NCBI GenBank assembly: GCA_021397845.1
Contig: CM038040.1
Span: 24,402,315 to 24,466,314, forward strand
DNA from: Areca catechu
Lineage: Eukaryota > Streptophyta > Magnoliopsida > Arecales > Arecaceae
Direction: 5' to 3'
DNA: 64,000 nt
The notes under the pieces were generated by a model that did not search any database, was not told the origin of the DNA, and was given only the letters and a program-made list of their open reading frames with translations. A program made the position numbers and the translations under genes. Below, piece by piece: positions 44,641-56,094 of the stretch. Position 1 is the first letter of the stretch, and each line of letters begins with the position of its first letter.

Positions 44641-45930
44641 TCTCTTATTTGGTGACTTTGGTGAACAATTTCTTCAATCGAATCTATATTGAATATTTAG
44701 AAGCTTCCAGCATTAATGAAATTAAGAAAGTTCAACAAGTCAATCATGTGTTGAGTTGGAAGGACCATTTCATAAAATTCTTGACTAAAGTCATTCTTCC
44801 TGTAATCCCTTAGATGTCAAGAAGTTTAAATGGCAAGTTTCTTAGTTCGTACTACTAGATGAATAACTCCATAAGTGGTCCTACTCGTTCCTATTGCTTA
44901 AGTGCTTATGGCCTACCGAAGCCAACTATGTACTTCAAGAGATTCATGAAGGAATTGGCAAGAATCACCTCGGGGATAAGTCCCTAGCCTCCAAAGCTTT
45001 CAGGTAGAGATACTACTGGTCCACTATGCAGAAAGATGCTATGAAGCTTGTTCGAAAGGCAACTAATGCCAGTGTTATGCCAATATCCAGTGATAGTTGG
45101 CAAGCTAATTAGCTCAGCTCTCTTTTTTATGGCTATTTACGGGTAGGGAATGGATATACTCGATCCATTTTTTCTAGTAACCAATTAATAGAAGTTCTTT
45201 ATCATCACCATCGACTACTTTACCAAATGGATAGAGGCAGAATCCTTAGCATACATCATCGATAGCAAGAACTTCTATTGAAAATCAATCATTTGCCAAT
45301 TTAGACTTTTCATACCATCATCCTCGATAATGGTCAACAGTTTGATAATCGAATATTCAGAGACTTATGTACCAAACTTTATATTTAGTACCAATTTATG
45401 TTTATCGGGCATCCTTAATCAAATAAAAAAGTAGAAGTCATGAATTAAAAAACTCTTCAAGGGCTCGGGACCAAGCTAGATGAAGCTAAATATAGATGGA
45501 CTGACGAGTTACTCAGAGTACTATGGATATACCATACAACTTTTCAAACATTAACTAACGAGACTCTCTTTAACTTGACCTTCGGCACTGAAACAATAAT
45601 CCTGGTTGAGATTGGACTATCATCTATATGAATCAAGCACTTTAACGAGTCAAGAAACTCAAGTCGACTAAGAGCCAACCTCGACTTATAGAAAGAAACT
45701 CAAAATCGAGTTACTTGCGAATGACAGCATGCCGACAAAAAGTTGATTGATACTATAATTTTCAAGTAAGGTCGAAGATTTTTCATCTAAGAGATCTTGT
45801 ATTGCGATATGCAGAAGTCTCAAGATCCATTGAGCAAGGCAAGTTATCCCAGATTAGGAAGGATCTTACTGAGTAACTGAAGCCCTTTAATGAGAAGCTT
45901 ATTGGATTGAAGACCTCAATGGAACCCTGA
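44640..45930 (+). pseudogene. Gypsy integrase remnant
   Basis: The H2C2-like part (about 44930-45110: EIHEGIGKNHLGDKSLASKA-like, then YYWSTMQKDAMKLVRK-like, then C..C) precedes a core domain. In the core, FITIDYFTKWIEAE-like sequence (about 45200-45245) and the DNGQQF-like stretch (about 45330) are still visible across frame shifts. The frame after 45780 reads FHLRDLVLRYAEVSRSIEQG, the usual C-terminal block (DLVLR.....). It is badly broken. Confidence 0.75.
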
Positions 45931-46113
45931 TTCCTCGAACTCAGAATACTAAAAATCTCTAAATGTATTACCAATGATGTAACAAATTTTATTTGGCAAT
46001 ATAAAGAAATCTTCTTCAACAATGTTCTTAAAGATATCATCTCATTGTCCAAACCAGCATCCATCTAGCATCATGTTTGGTGAAGCTCGCTGAATTATAC
46101 GGTCGACCAACAA

Positions 46114-46366
46114 CCAGTCAAAGAAGATTCGGTGCCCTCATGACTCCATCTTAGGTCTCACTCCTTCGAGGTTCACTCCTCTCCGACTAACTACAACCAA
46201 TCAAAGAAGATAGCTACACCCTCATGTCTCCATCTTGGATCTCACTCTCTTAGGGTTTACTTTCCTCCAGTCAACTAACAACCGGTCAAAGAAGATGACT
46301 GCACCCCCATGCCTCCATCTTGGATCTCACTTTCTCGGGATTCATTCCTCTCTAGCTGACCAATAA
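46114..46366. repeat. Three-copy 84-bp tandem repeat in the gypsy 3' region
   Basis: CCRGTCAAAGAAGAT recurs at 46114, 46197, 46282 and 46367. Each is followed by CATGYCTCCATCTTGGATCT. Confidence 0.88.
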
Positions 46367-46389
46367 CTGGTCAAAAAAGATGACTATGC

Positions 46390-46865
46390 CTTTGTGCTCC
46401 CATTCTTCATTCGGGTTCTATCCCCACTCTTATTCAAATCTTACTTCCACTCTTATTCAGGTCTCACTACCATTCTTTATTTAGCTTTCACTCTCATTCT
46501 TTATTCAGATCTCACTCCCACTCTTATTTAGGGTCTCACTCCCATTCTCTATTAGAATTTCATTTCCATCTTTATTCGGGTTCCACTCTCATTCTTTAGT
46601 CGAGTTTCACTCTCATTTTTTTATTTAGGTTACATTCCTATTCTTTATTCAGATCTCACTCCTGCCCTTTATTAGATCTCACTCTCACTCTTATTTGGAT
46701 CTCACTTCCATTCTTTATTTTGGTTTTACTTCCACTCTTATTCATATCTCACTCCCATTTTTTATTCAAGTTTCATTTCCATCTTTATTCAGATTTTACT
46801 CGGTTTGTTATTTGAGTCTTGCTCCAATCCTTATTTGGTTTCTCATTCTTATATGAGGTTTTTAC
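46390..46865. repeat. Minisatellite array of TCTCACTCCCATTCTTTATT-type units
   Basis: About 14 diverged units of roughly 32-35 bp, CACTCCCATTCTTTATTCGG followed by GTCT or GTTT. It is pyrimidine-rich on the plus strand and lies downstream of integrase. Confidence 0.88.
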
Positions 46866-46869
46866 TATG

Positions 46870-48289
46870 ATAATTAATGACCGAGATACCAAAAAGTTGG
46901 ATCACTTATTCGACTTGACCCAGAAGGAATGTTCAGCTAAAGCTATATCTCCTAGCAAGAGTTGACACATCATCATATATAGATAGAGACAAGCATTGAT
47001 AAAAAAAGTATTTTCATTAATTTGAATAGATTCTTACAAAGATGGACCAAGTTTGAGAAAGTTTTACAATAGTCAGATTAGGTCCAAAAAATAAAAAAAT
47101 ACAAGAAATAAAAGTATAATTTTTTTTGTCACCGATGACTTCCCAACTCCAAAGCATGATTCTTGTAGCCGAAAGTTTCTCACCACTCATCAAGCTTGAA
47201 ACCGACTCTTCGAGAAAACAAGCTCAGGGCTGATTATCCAAGGTAAATAATCGATCAAGGAGGAAAGATCGATCATCTACGAAGGATATTTAAAGAGAAT
47301 GTTCCACCTAGAATATCTACTAAGCAATTGTTTGCCAAGCATCAGTTCTTGGTGGAACTATCCTTAAGGACATCATTGATAACCTTTCCTTCTATCTCTA
47401 AGAATACCTCCAACTACCTCTTTCCACCTTCTTTAAGATGTCCACCTCATCTCTGTTGGACTCCATATCTTCTCTGAATGCTCCGATGGCTGAGATCAGT
47501 CCCTTTTCTGGCTAAAGGTTGTTGATACACTACCCGAGGCAATCTGCCTAGACTGGAAGCGCTTTACTTGACTAAAGTTTTAGCAAAAATGGTTAAAAAG
47601 GGTTCCTATTTATACCCAACCTAACCTATCGGATGCTAATACATAGCACTACTAGAATGGCTGAACTAGATGGCTAATTGGAAATTTGACCTCACTACTC
47701 CTATCTCCAAAATCAGCACCGATGGTTGATGGACAAATCTTATCCACCACATGGCATACTCTAACTGATCAAAAATGACAGTTGTCAAAGAAATAAATGC
47801 ATTACACTTTTGAGAGTAATCCGCTTCTCAACATAGCATCGAATGCAAGCGAGACTATCAAAGTTATCCGGTTAGCATGAATGGTGACTGACTTCATTTA
47901 GTCAGGCTTCGAGTGGTAGCTAACTCTTAATAGCTGAAAAAAAATTTATCGAGTACTTAGCCAGAGTTATTCGACTAATATATTTTTCCCTAATAAAAGA
48001 CTTGCAAGAAGTTATTTGCTTTCAAAAGACTACATCAGACATGGACCTTACAACGATTGGTTGATCTTCAATCATTAGGCAAGCAATCAAATAGTGACCG
48101 ACTTCTTACAATATAGTAATGAAAAAGAAATATAAGTTTTCATTGATATCAAAGGCTGCCATTAGAAAGACTAGATTCCAAGAACCCGAAGAAGATTACA
48201 AAAAGAAATGGAAAAAATCTTCAGTCAATGACTTGGGAGTGGCAACAGCTTCTTTGAGACCTCTGGCCATAGTTGCCTCTAGTTCGAAA
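46870..48289. other. Gypsy 3' region between arrays and aORF
   Basis: This is untranslated-looking element sequence. The minus strand carries weak continuations of the aORF 3' UTR. No domain is recognised. Confidence 0.5.
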
Positions 48290-48815
48290 ACTTTAGCAGA
48301 TACTTCATTGGCCCTAACATCTTCTTATTTGGCCACCTCTCCTTCCCCCACTTCTTCTTCCTTCTAGGCACCACAATTTTGCTCAAGTTGAGTACTGGGA
48401 AGGCTTCGGCCACCTTCTTCCTGTAATTGACGAACCTGACTATATAGGCATCCACTTCGATCTCGACAATATCATTCACGAAGTCATCCAACTCCTTGTA
48501 CTCTACCACCGCATGGATAGCTATGGATGCAGCATCTCCTTCAGTAACCTAGACCTTCTTGTTGGCTAGACGGAAAAGGTTGGTAGTTTGATTTAGCTAG
48601 GCTTCTACCTCGGTTGTATGAGTTCACACTTGGGTGAGTGCCTCATCTTTTTCAACCATTAGGGCTTCCAATTCCTGAATGGTAGTCTCTCGAGCATCGC
48701 AGGAGTTGCGAAGGGCAACCAGCTCCTCCAACTTTGCCTCCCACTCGGTTGCCTTTGCTTCCTGCTCAGTTGTCTCCTTCAATTAACGATCGCAACAGCC
48801 ATGCGATCTTCTACC

Positions 48816-49351
48816 TAGGGTTGGAACTAGGCTCAGGCCTGAAGTAGATCAGGCCGGGCTTGAGCCTAAAAATAGAACTCATTTAATTTTTGGGCTTGGT
48901 TCGGGCTCTCCCATGGCTCGGCCTGGCCCGGCTCGAAAAAGGTCAGGCCCGAATCCAACCCGCTAGCCCAATAGTTTTAGGATTTTAATTTTTTAATTTT
49001 TTTTGAAATATGTACCAGTAGTTAAACAAATTTATTTTATCATTTCATCTTCAATTTGACATATCCAATCGGACTTTAATTCGAGCTAGAATATGTACCA
49101 GTAGTTAAAAGAACTTCATTTTATTATTTCACCTTCAATTTGATAGGTCCAATCAGGCTTTAATTCAAACCGGCCTGAATCAAAGCCTAGTTTGGGCCGG
49201 CCCAATCGGGCTCGGGCTAGGCTTGGGTTCAGGCTCGGGTCAGTTTTTTTTAAAAATAAATCAGGTCTAAGCCTGGCCCGAAGCCTAAATTTTTTTAGAC
49301 TGAACTTGGGTAGGGTGTGGCCTGGCCTGGCCCGGCCGACTTCCAGCCCTA
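48816..49351. mobile_element. hAT MITE nested in the gypsy aORF, 536 bp
   Basis: The left end TAGGGTTGGAACTAGGCTCA pairs with the reversed right end TAGGGCTGGAAGTCGGCCGG. The flanks CTTCTACC (48808-48815) and CTTTTGCC (49352-49359) match at 6 of 8. The subterminal parts are rich in GGCCCGGCC/GGGCTCGGG. The middle contains an 85-bp direct duplication (GAAATATGTACCAGTAGTTA near 49004 and GAATATGTACCAGTAGTTA near 49089). Confidence 0.8.
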
Positions 49352-50394
49352 CTTTTGCCTCATTCAGCCTACTTTCCTAGATGCTACTAAGGTTGGCATA
49401 CTTGCTGATTGTGACCTGCATGGTCTTCATGTTATGAAGGAGCTGCATAAAAACAAAGAAAACAAAGAAGTTAATTACTCGGTATTGATGCATTGTCTAA
49501 AGTATAATCGGGGAATACTTATCCTAGCAATACCTGGGTAGACTCCAGTCATCACATCGTCAAGGGAATGACCTTTCTGCTCTTCCATATGCTAGGGAAG
49601 AAGAATTAACTTTGGCAACTCCCGGGTGACTATCGCACTGTGCACCATGGAGTCATTCTCCCCAACTCGTGCCGAGAGAAGATGCCCATCACCCTCCCTA
49701 ATGTGGGTACGGACATCCTTCATCTCGAGATCCTTAGGGATGATCTGGACACCTTTAGAGCCGAAGAATTGGCTCTCGGAGCCAAAGAAGTTGGAGGCGC
49801 TACCACCCTTGTAGTAGTCGTCATGGCCGGCAAACTAGAAGTTGGGCACTCAGAGGATGTCGCCCAAGAACTAGTTGGGTGCCCAAAGGATGTCACCTGC
49901 GAAGATGTTGAAACTATGACCATCATTACCTCATCATCTTGGGTGGAGCTCCTCGCCATGTCTCTTAGTCAAGGTAGTTGTGCTCTGGCAGTGACAGAGG
50001 AGGCCCTGATTAACGACCCCAGGCATGGCCATTTGGCTATGGCCTTCTTCGAGCGATCTTCCAATGGGGCTTTTCTCTTGGCAGTGGCCTCTCGACATTT
50101 GTCAGTAGGTGCCTTCCTCATGCCTGTGAAACAAACAAGATAACTTAGTGAAAGTTCAAAATTGGAAGAACAAATAATAATGCAAAAAAAAACTTACCAA
50201 GTGCGTTCACCGGACTTAACTCAATATCGTAAAGGTTTTGCTCGATAAGAAGTTCTTTCAGGGGATGAATCTTGATACTACACAATTTGAAAAATCTTCC
50301 TCGCCCATCTTGAGGACCCGATCATTCTCATCCGAGAAGATACTCGGCTCTCTTTAGGCCTAGTGGACTCCTAGGAATTGTCAGAGATGATGAA

Positions 50395-50980
50395 TAGGGG
50401 TAAAAATGGATCGAGTTAGACTGGGTCATGAGTGACCCCAATCCGATCGGGACTAATATTAGACTCAGACCCTACCCACTAGAAAATCGAGCCAGGTCAA
50501 GTCGGGTCCATTATCAAAGTTTTTGATCTAACATATCATTTAGGTTGGATTGGGTCCATAAATAATCCGACTCTAATCTAAAAAATTTGAATCTTTGATC
50601 CGGATCAAATATAGATAACTATATTTTAATTATTACATAGCTAACTATTATTAACCACAAAATAGATAATAAACAATATTATTCTCAAAATAAATTAAGA
50701 TATAAAAATAATTATAATTCTATTTTTATATTAAAAATAAGTTTCATATAAGTTTTAAATTATAATTTAAAGGTTCAAATAGGTTTGATTGTAACAGTAT
50801 TAGCAAGTTCAAATCAAGTTGGGTCCAAATTCAGCAAACCCAAACCCGATCCAAAAAACAGAATGAATCTAATTTTAGAACCTGACTCGGATATATAGGT
50901 TCTCAAAAATGAGTTGGATCGGGTCTAAACGGATCAAGTTGGGTCGGGTCACAGGTCAACTCGACCCATTTGTAGCCTTA
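50395..50980. mobile_element. hAT MITE nested in the gypsy aORF, 586 bp
   Basis: The left end TAGGGGTAAAAATGGATCGA pairs with the reversed right end TAAGGCTACAAATGGGTCGA. The flanks ATGATGAA and GTGATAAA match at 6 of 8. The text is dense in GGGTC/GACCC words (GGGTCGGGTC). The interior is AT-rich. Confidence 0.78.
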
Positions 50981-51080
50981 GTGATAAAGAGGAATGTGTT
51001 CTTCTAGTGATCGATGGAAGAAGGCAGGCAGGAAAAAAATCACATACCCATGGTGGGGACCGATAAGCCACCAACCCCTC

Positions 51081-52293
51081 ACCCTAGGATGCCTTTTTAA
51101 CATAAAGAAAGCCTAGAATAAAGATAGTTGGGGCCAAATTGCAAGAAAATGATAAAAGATAATCAAAAAAATAATGATGCGGAAAGAATTTGGAGTGAGT
51201 TAAGCAAGATATACCTAGTAAAGATTAAGAATATTTAAGATGAATGGATGGAATGGAAACCAAATTCCTGGCAAATAAAGATGATAAATATCTAGAAATC
51301 AATATTATCAAAGTTTTGAGAAGGTCGGCCTTAGTCATTGTACTGATCTCGACCAACGGAATTGTGGGATAAATTCTAGGGATACTACTACTCTTGACCC
51401 AAAATCTTACTTGATAAGCAAGGGTCCTTGCCTCCCTTAGGCTCTCCCAACCCGAGAAATAATCCGAGGATGCCTATAACTTGGAAACATTACTCACCGA
51501 GACTTTTGTCCTCAATGGACGACATCTCCAAACAAGCCAAGAAAAGAGATTAAAGAGAATAAGGCACATCAAGAAAAAATTGAAAGAAAAGTCTCCATTT
51601 AAGAACTAAAAGAAGGTGGAGGAACAAGAAATAAGAAATCCTTAAAGAAATCTTAAGGAACTTCTAAAAAGACTCCTAGGAGTAGAATAAAGAAAAAAAC
51701 TAAAAGTGAAAGAAACTAAGGACCTACCTAAAGAGCTTGGACTGAGCCTTCTTCTTCTTCCTCTCTCTCTGAAACTTGAGTAGCAATAGTGAGAAGACAA
51801 CAATGGCAATAGTAAAAGAACCCAACAAGAAAGGCACTACTTATACTCGGTTTAATGGCTATGATCAAGGCCCCTGTTTTGCTCAAGATTTCTAAATCTT
51901 GATGCATGGCGTAACCCTAGTCGGCATCATCATGCCTCTTTAAAAAAGTAACTAGCTGATTAACTCTTAGTATCGGGTTCTATGAAAATCATTTATGTAC
52001 CATAGTTATGCCATGTGGTGCAACTTCGTTAGCCAAGGATGATCAGATGAATCACCAACCATCTCTAGAAGTTATTGTGTAGCCTTTTTGAGTGTTGCAC
52101 TAATGATTCACATGCACACCACTATCGAAGTAACAAAATAAATGTAAATGATTTTCGAGAGGCCAATAAATGCCCAAGAGATGAAAAGTCTATCCAACTC
52201 TCAAGGCCATAGGGGTATTTACTCCCTTCACCTAGAAATGACAAAACCCAAGTGATTTACTCAGTCCCATTTTGGACTCAGGAAGGGGGCATT
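51081..52293. other. Gypsy region between aORF and 3' LTR
   Basis: Purine-rich on the plus strand (51,120-51,760) and ending in the polypurine tract GGAAGGGGGC at 52281-52290. On the minus strand this would be the aORF 5' leader or its lost N-terminal part. Confidence 0.5.
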
Positions 52294-53183
52294 TGATATG
52301 GCAACTGTTTACTCGGCCTCAAGAAGTAGCCAGGCCACTAAAGGAGAAGGAAACGATTATCGGACCACCAACTATGATGCTAAGCAAGGAGGAGACAAAT
52401 ATCAATAGAGGATCTGCCCGATAATTGACTAACAAGAGGTCGACTAATTCATCCTCTATGCCAAGTAAGCTACAAATCCCACACCGAGAAATTGTAGGTA
52501 GCCAAGCCCGACCATCAACATCCCTTCATGCACATCTACTAAACAAATATTCGATTTTAACTAACTGCCCTGGCATACTTAGTTGGGAATTGCGGGACAC
52601 AATGTTTAGGCTCCCTTTCTCTTGGTACCAAGCATACCACCATAATACTCAAAGTCTATGATATCCGAGTGAGGTGGCAAAATAAATTCTAACTATCTCC
52701 GTGATAGTTGTGGCCAATAATTTACAACCATCTTAATGGAAGTAGTGTCGGGCAAGATCATCACGTCAGCCACAATCCAAATAGAAAATATTTCAGGGGA
52801 TAGGATCCCATATCCTATCCAAAATATGTTACATCTGTCAGAAGGTGCCACCTCTTTAATGGCATTCAGTTATCTCATGTCACTCTATAAATTGGTAAGA
52901 GGGGATCCCAGCAAAGATAGCACTTTTTTACTCTCTCTAATGCTTATTTAGCTTATTTAGTCATCTTCCTCATCATTTCTCTCAACTTTGACTGTTGTTG
53001 CCCACTTCACGTTTTTCTAACTTGAGTGTTAGAGGGTTTCTTGCTGGAAATCCTAGCCTAAGGACTATTTTTATAGGTCTCTATTCGACAGCCACCGGGA
53101 GCAACACTACTTTTTCACCGGAATAACCCATGGGACTCTCAAGCATCGTTTGAGTTTTGATGAAAGATGATTTGACAGTAACA
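52294..53183 (+). repeat. Gypsy 3' LTR, 890 bp
   Basis: It starts TGATATGGCAACTGTTTACTC directly after the polypurine tract and ends GACAGTAACA, aligned to the 5' LTR end GATGGCAATA. Confidence 0.92.
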
Positions 53184-54354
53184 AATGCCTTCCTCATGTA
53201 TTAGTGAAGAGCAAAAAACCATAATGGACACCCCATGCAAACAATATGAAAAAAAATTAAAAAAGGAAGCTAATACATTGATGTCACGTCTCCATGTCCA
53301 TGTTAACTAGAAACAGAAGAATATTATGATAAATATATTTGAAAAAAATATTTAATTATTTTTTAAAATAATACTATTTGAAAACTTATTAATAAAATTA
53401 ATAAATTATAAATTAAAAACTATCACTATAAATGTAAATGCAAAATCCTTGTAACCAAAAATGCCCTTTATTTATAATAAAAAAGGACAAATATACTTTT
53501 TATATTTTTTTATGAGATTAATGGTATGCCCATTATTTTTAAACTTTAAACTCTATATCTCATATTAGGGTGTGCCAAAACTAGTCTTTTTATGTATCCA
53601 AGGATATGTTCGGTTTGTGGAAAGAAATAACCAATCAATAAATAAAATTTTGATATATTTGGTTGACATAGAAAAGTAGCTTATTCCAGAATGCTTTATG
53701 TTTGGTTGAGCATCTATTTTCCTAGAAAGACTATATAAAAAATATTTATTATATCCTTAATAATTATAAACCATATATTTTTACTTCCAAACTTTGTTTA
53801 AATAATAATATTATATTTATAGTAATATAAATATAATATAAATATATTATAATATAATATTATATCATAATAATTTATTATATTAATATTTTAAGATAAT
53901 ATATTTATTAATATAGATATAATATTATATCATGTTAATATAAATACTAATATATTAATAGTAGTATTATATTAATATTAATGAAAATATTATATTAGTA
54001 TAAATATATGACCTCGGCATATATTACTATTATAATATGAAAAATATAATTTATAAAATATTATATTAATATCGAGATATTAAAATATTATATGATCTTG
54101 GTATATATTATTATTCATTATTTTATCCTAACCATCTATCCATATTTGATAAAATATTAGTTGTTGATCTTAAAACGATACTTTTAGATTCTCTTTCTTC
54201 TTAAAACTCCAACCAAATAAGGGACATTCTTTCCACTTTTTAAGAATTGCCACTTTCCTTTTCTGCTTCCTATGAACCAAATGAGTTCGAAATATTTCAA
54301 TATAGTCATAATAGTCACTTAAATATAAATGGTGTTAGCTTACTATTATACTTC
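53184..54354. other. AT-rich interval, MITE-like flanks
   Basis: AT-rich (53,740-54,130 almost only A/T). GGATATGTTCGGTTTGTGGA near 53606 and AACCAAATGAGTTCG near 54275 look like opposed ends of an old Tourist-like element. No clear TSD was found. Confidence 0.35.
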
Positions 54355-54972
54355 TCTTGCAAGGAATAGGTGGAGGTAGAGGGAGAAGAAGGGTGGAATT
54401 GGATGAGAAGGAGAAAGAAGGGAAGAAAAAAAGTAGAGGAAAAGGAGGAGGATGGGAAAGGAGGAGGGAGAAGGATAGCGAGAAGTAGAAGGGGGTAAGG
54501 AGGAAGGGGAGAAGGGATAATGAGGAATTATCAGTGAGAAAGTGGTAGAGTGGAGAGATCTACTATAGAGGAGGGCAGGATCGTAAAGGTCAACGTGAAC
54601 GGAGAGGGCGGTGTTGAAGGTCTCATGGATAGAAATGGAAGAGGAGGAAGAAGAGAAAAAAAGTGGAATTAGAAGATGAGGAGAAGGAGAGGAGGAGAAG
54701 AGTGGGATTGGAGAAGGGGGAGATGGAAAAAATGAGGGAGAAGAATGACAAGGAGAAAAGGGGTGAGAAGGAAGGGAAGGAGAGAGGAGGTGTGTCAACG
54801 ACATAAAATGAGGGGAAGGAGGAAGGAAAAGAAAGAAAAGGAGAAGAATGATGGGATTGGAGGAGGAGAAGGAAGAAGATGAGGTGGAGAATAGTAGGAT
54901 TGGAGGAGGAAGAAGGAGAGGAGGGGAAGGGTGGGATTAGAGGAGAAAGGGAAAAGAGGAGTGATTTAGGAG
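54355..54972. repeat. Purine-only-like tract, about 615 bp
   Basis: The plus strand is overwhelmingly A and G (GGAGGAGAAGAAGGG-type text), broken by a short mixed stretch near 54530-54640. The minus-strand frames rich in Ser/Phe/Pro are composition artefacts. Confidence 0.85.
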
Positions 54973-56090
54973 GATCCTCAGGCTCAATATAGATTACTTG
55001 ATTACTTTGATTATTATGAGTAATAGCTAGATAGGACTTATTGTCGCCTGGATCATCATGGCCCGCAGCTCTTGATGCGCGTCGCAATACATCGATTTGA
55101 AACCTTAATTCCACTAATCTAAAAGATAGAATAGCGGGAGTAAGGGTCGAACTCACAAAGACTTCCGGGTTATTTTGAAAAAGAATTTTCTTTTGATTTA
55201 AAATAAACTAAAACAAACTATAACTAATGCAAGAAATAAATGCAAATAACAAATCCGTGAAAACAACTAAGATATGACCTATCTTAAGAGTACGCCCATA
55301 CCCGTGGATCACGGCCCGTCCCTTATGTATAGGTCAGTCAAAAGTTAGATTCACTTCGACTTACCTCAAACGCTAATCCAACATGACTCCAGCATTACTT
55401 CAAATAAAAACAAACATGGATTAATATAAAGCAAAAGAACAAAAGAGACTTTTATTACATAAAAACCTGGAGTATATAAGAGAAAATAAAAGAAATAGGG
55501 AAACATGGGTCCCTTTCTCCCTTTTGATCTGACTCTGTGCAATGGAAAGCAACAACAGCAGGGACTAGGGAAGTAGAACACGGGCGATGCGTAAGTGCAG
55601 CCTCCTGAAATTCTTCTTAGAATGTAGAATAAGGGGCTCATTATCCAGGGGCTCGACCCCGAGGGAGCCATCCCGATATCGAGTTAAGTCTGGTGAATCC
55701 ACTTGGTAATTTTCTCATTATCCAGGGGCTCGACCCCGAGGGAGCCATCCCAGCAGAAAGGCTCGAGGCTCGAGGCTCGAGGAACGAGGTGGGAGCTCAA
55801 CTTCGGTCAGGGGCTCGACCTTCAGGGAGTCATCTTGGTGGAAGGGCTCGAAGGACAGAGCAGGACTGACATGGCAATTCTTGCCAGCATGACCGCCAGC
55901 TGGATTCGAGAAGGACTTCATGTCAGCGATCTGGCTACATCAGGACTCATAAGCAAAATTTGTTATACTGGAAGCTAATTCGCAAGCTAGATAAAAGGAG
56001 GATTTAAGGCTTACTTTTATAATTCTTCTCTTTTTTAGTTAAGTCTAAGTAAAGTTGATTAAAAAAATCTTTTTTCTTTCCTGATCGGAT
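54973..56090. other. Interval with retroelement-like text and a palindromic duplication
   Basis: GTAAGGGTCGAACTCACAAAG near 55140 resembles a conserved stretch of some plant LTR elements; I could not define LTRs. At 55637-55674 a 38-bp segment containing the palindrome GGGGCTCGACCCC is repeated exactly at 55714-55751. A third, diverged copy (GGGGCTCGACCTTCAGGGAG) lies near 55810. No gene is recognised. Confidence 0.4.
55637..55751. repeat. 38-bp exact direct repeat, 77-bp offset
   Basis: CTCATTATCCAGGGGCTCGA + CCCCGAGGGAGCCATCCC occurs at 55637 and again at 55714. Confidence 0.95.
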
Positions 56091-56094
56091 CAAG

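Larger units (their letters stand above)
48290..51080 (-). pseudogene. Gypsy antisense ORF (aORF), spliced, interrupted by two MITEs
   Basis: The minus strand reads, in order: PRSPLGLKRAEYLLG and HPLKELLIEQNLYDIELSPV (about 50370-50198); a 74-bp intron (GTAAGT...TTTCACAG, 50197-50124); GMRKAPTDKCREATAKRKAP and a long exon to about 49534 (ending HSLDDVMTGVYP); and a 91-bp intron (49533-49443, ending TTATGCAG). Then come LLHNMKTMQVTISKYANL, a coiled-coil stretch after the MITE (AKLEELVALRNSCDARETTI, QELEALMVEKDEALTQV) and the end block SYIVRFVNYRKKVAEAFPVL-like (about 48420-48360). This matches the general form of the antisense protein of Retand-type elements: low-complexity middle, coiled coil, AY..GF..C...V...FP.L.L tail. 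The function of that protein is unknown. Hypothetical N-terminal parts beyond 51080 are not recognised. Confidence 0.75.
39624..53183 (+). mobile_element. Ty3/gypsy LTR retrotransposon, Tat/Retand-like, 13.56 kb
   Basis: Two LTRs (39624-40500 and 52294-53183) flank gag, protease, RT, RNase H, a second RNase H and integrase remains in sense, then a 6.4-kb non-pol stretch with an antisense spliced ORF. The flanking 5-mers GATGC (39619-39623) and AATGC (53184-53188) match at 4 of 5, a normal LTR-element TSD. A candidate primer-binding site (TTAGCGCACCAAGTAGAGGG) begins about 6 bases after the 5' LTR. A polypurine tract (GGAAGGGGGC) sits just before the 3' LTR. The second RNase H plus the antisense ORF is the layout described for the Retand branch of the Tat lineage. 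All frames carry many stops. Confidence 0.92.

Noticed and set aside
54346..55156. Long minus-strand Ser/Phe/Pro-rich frames
   Set aside because: They are the translation of a purine tract, low complexity with no domain.
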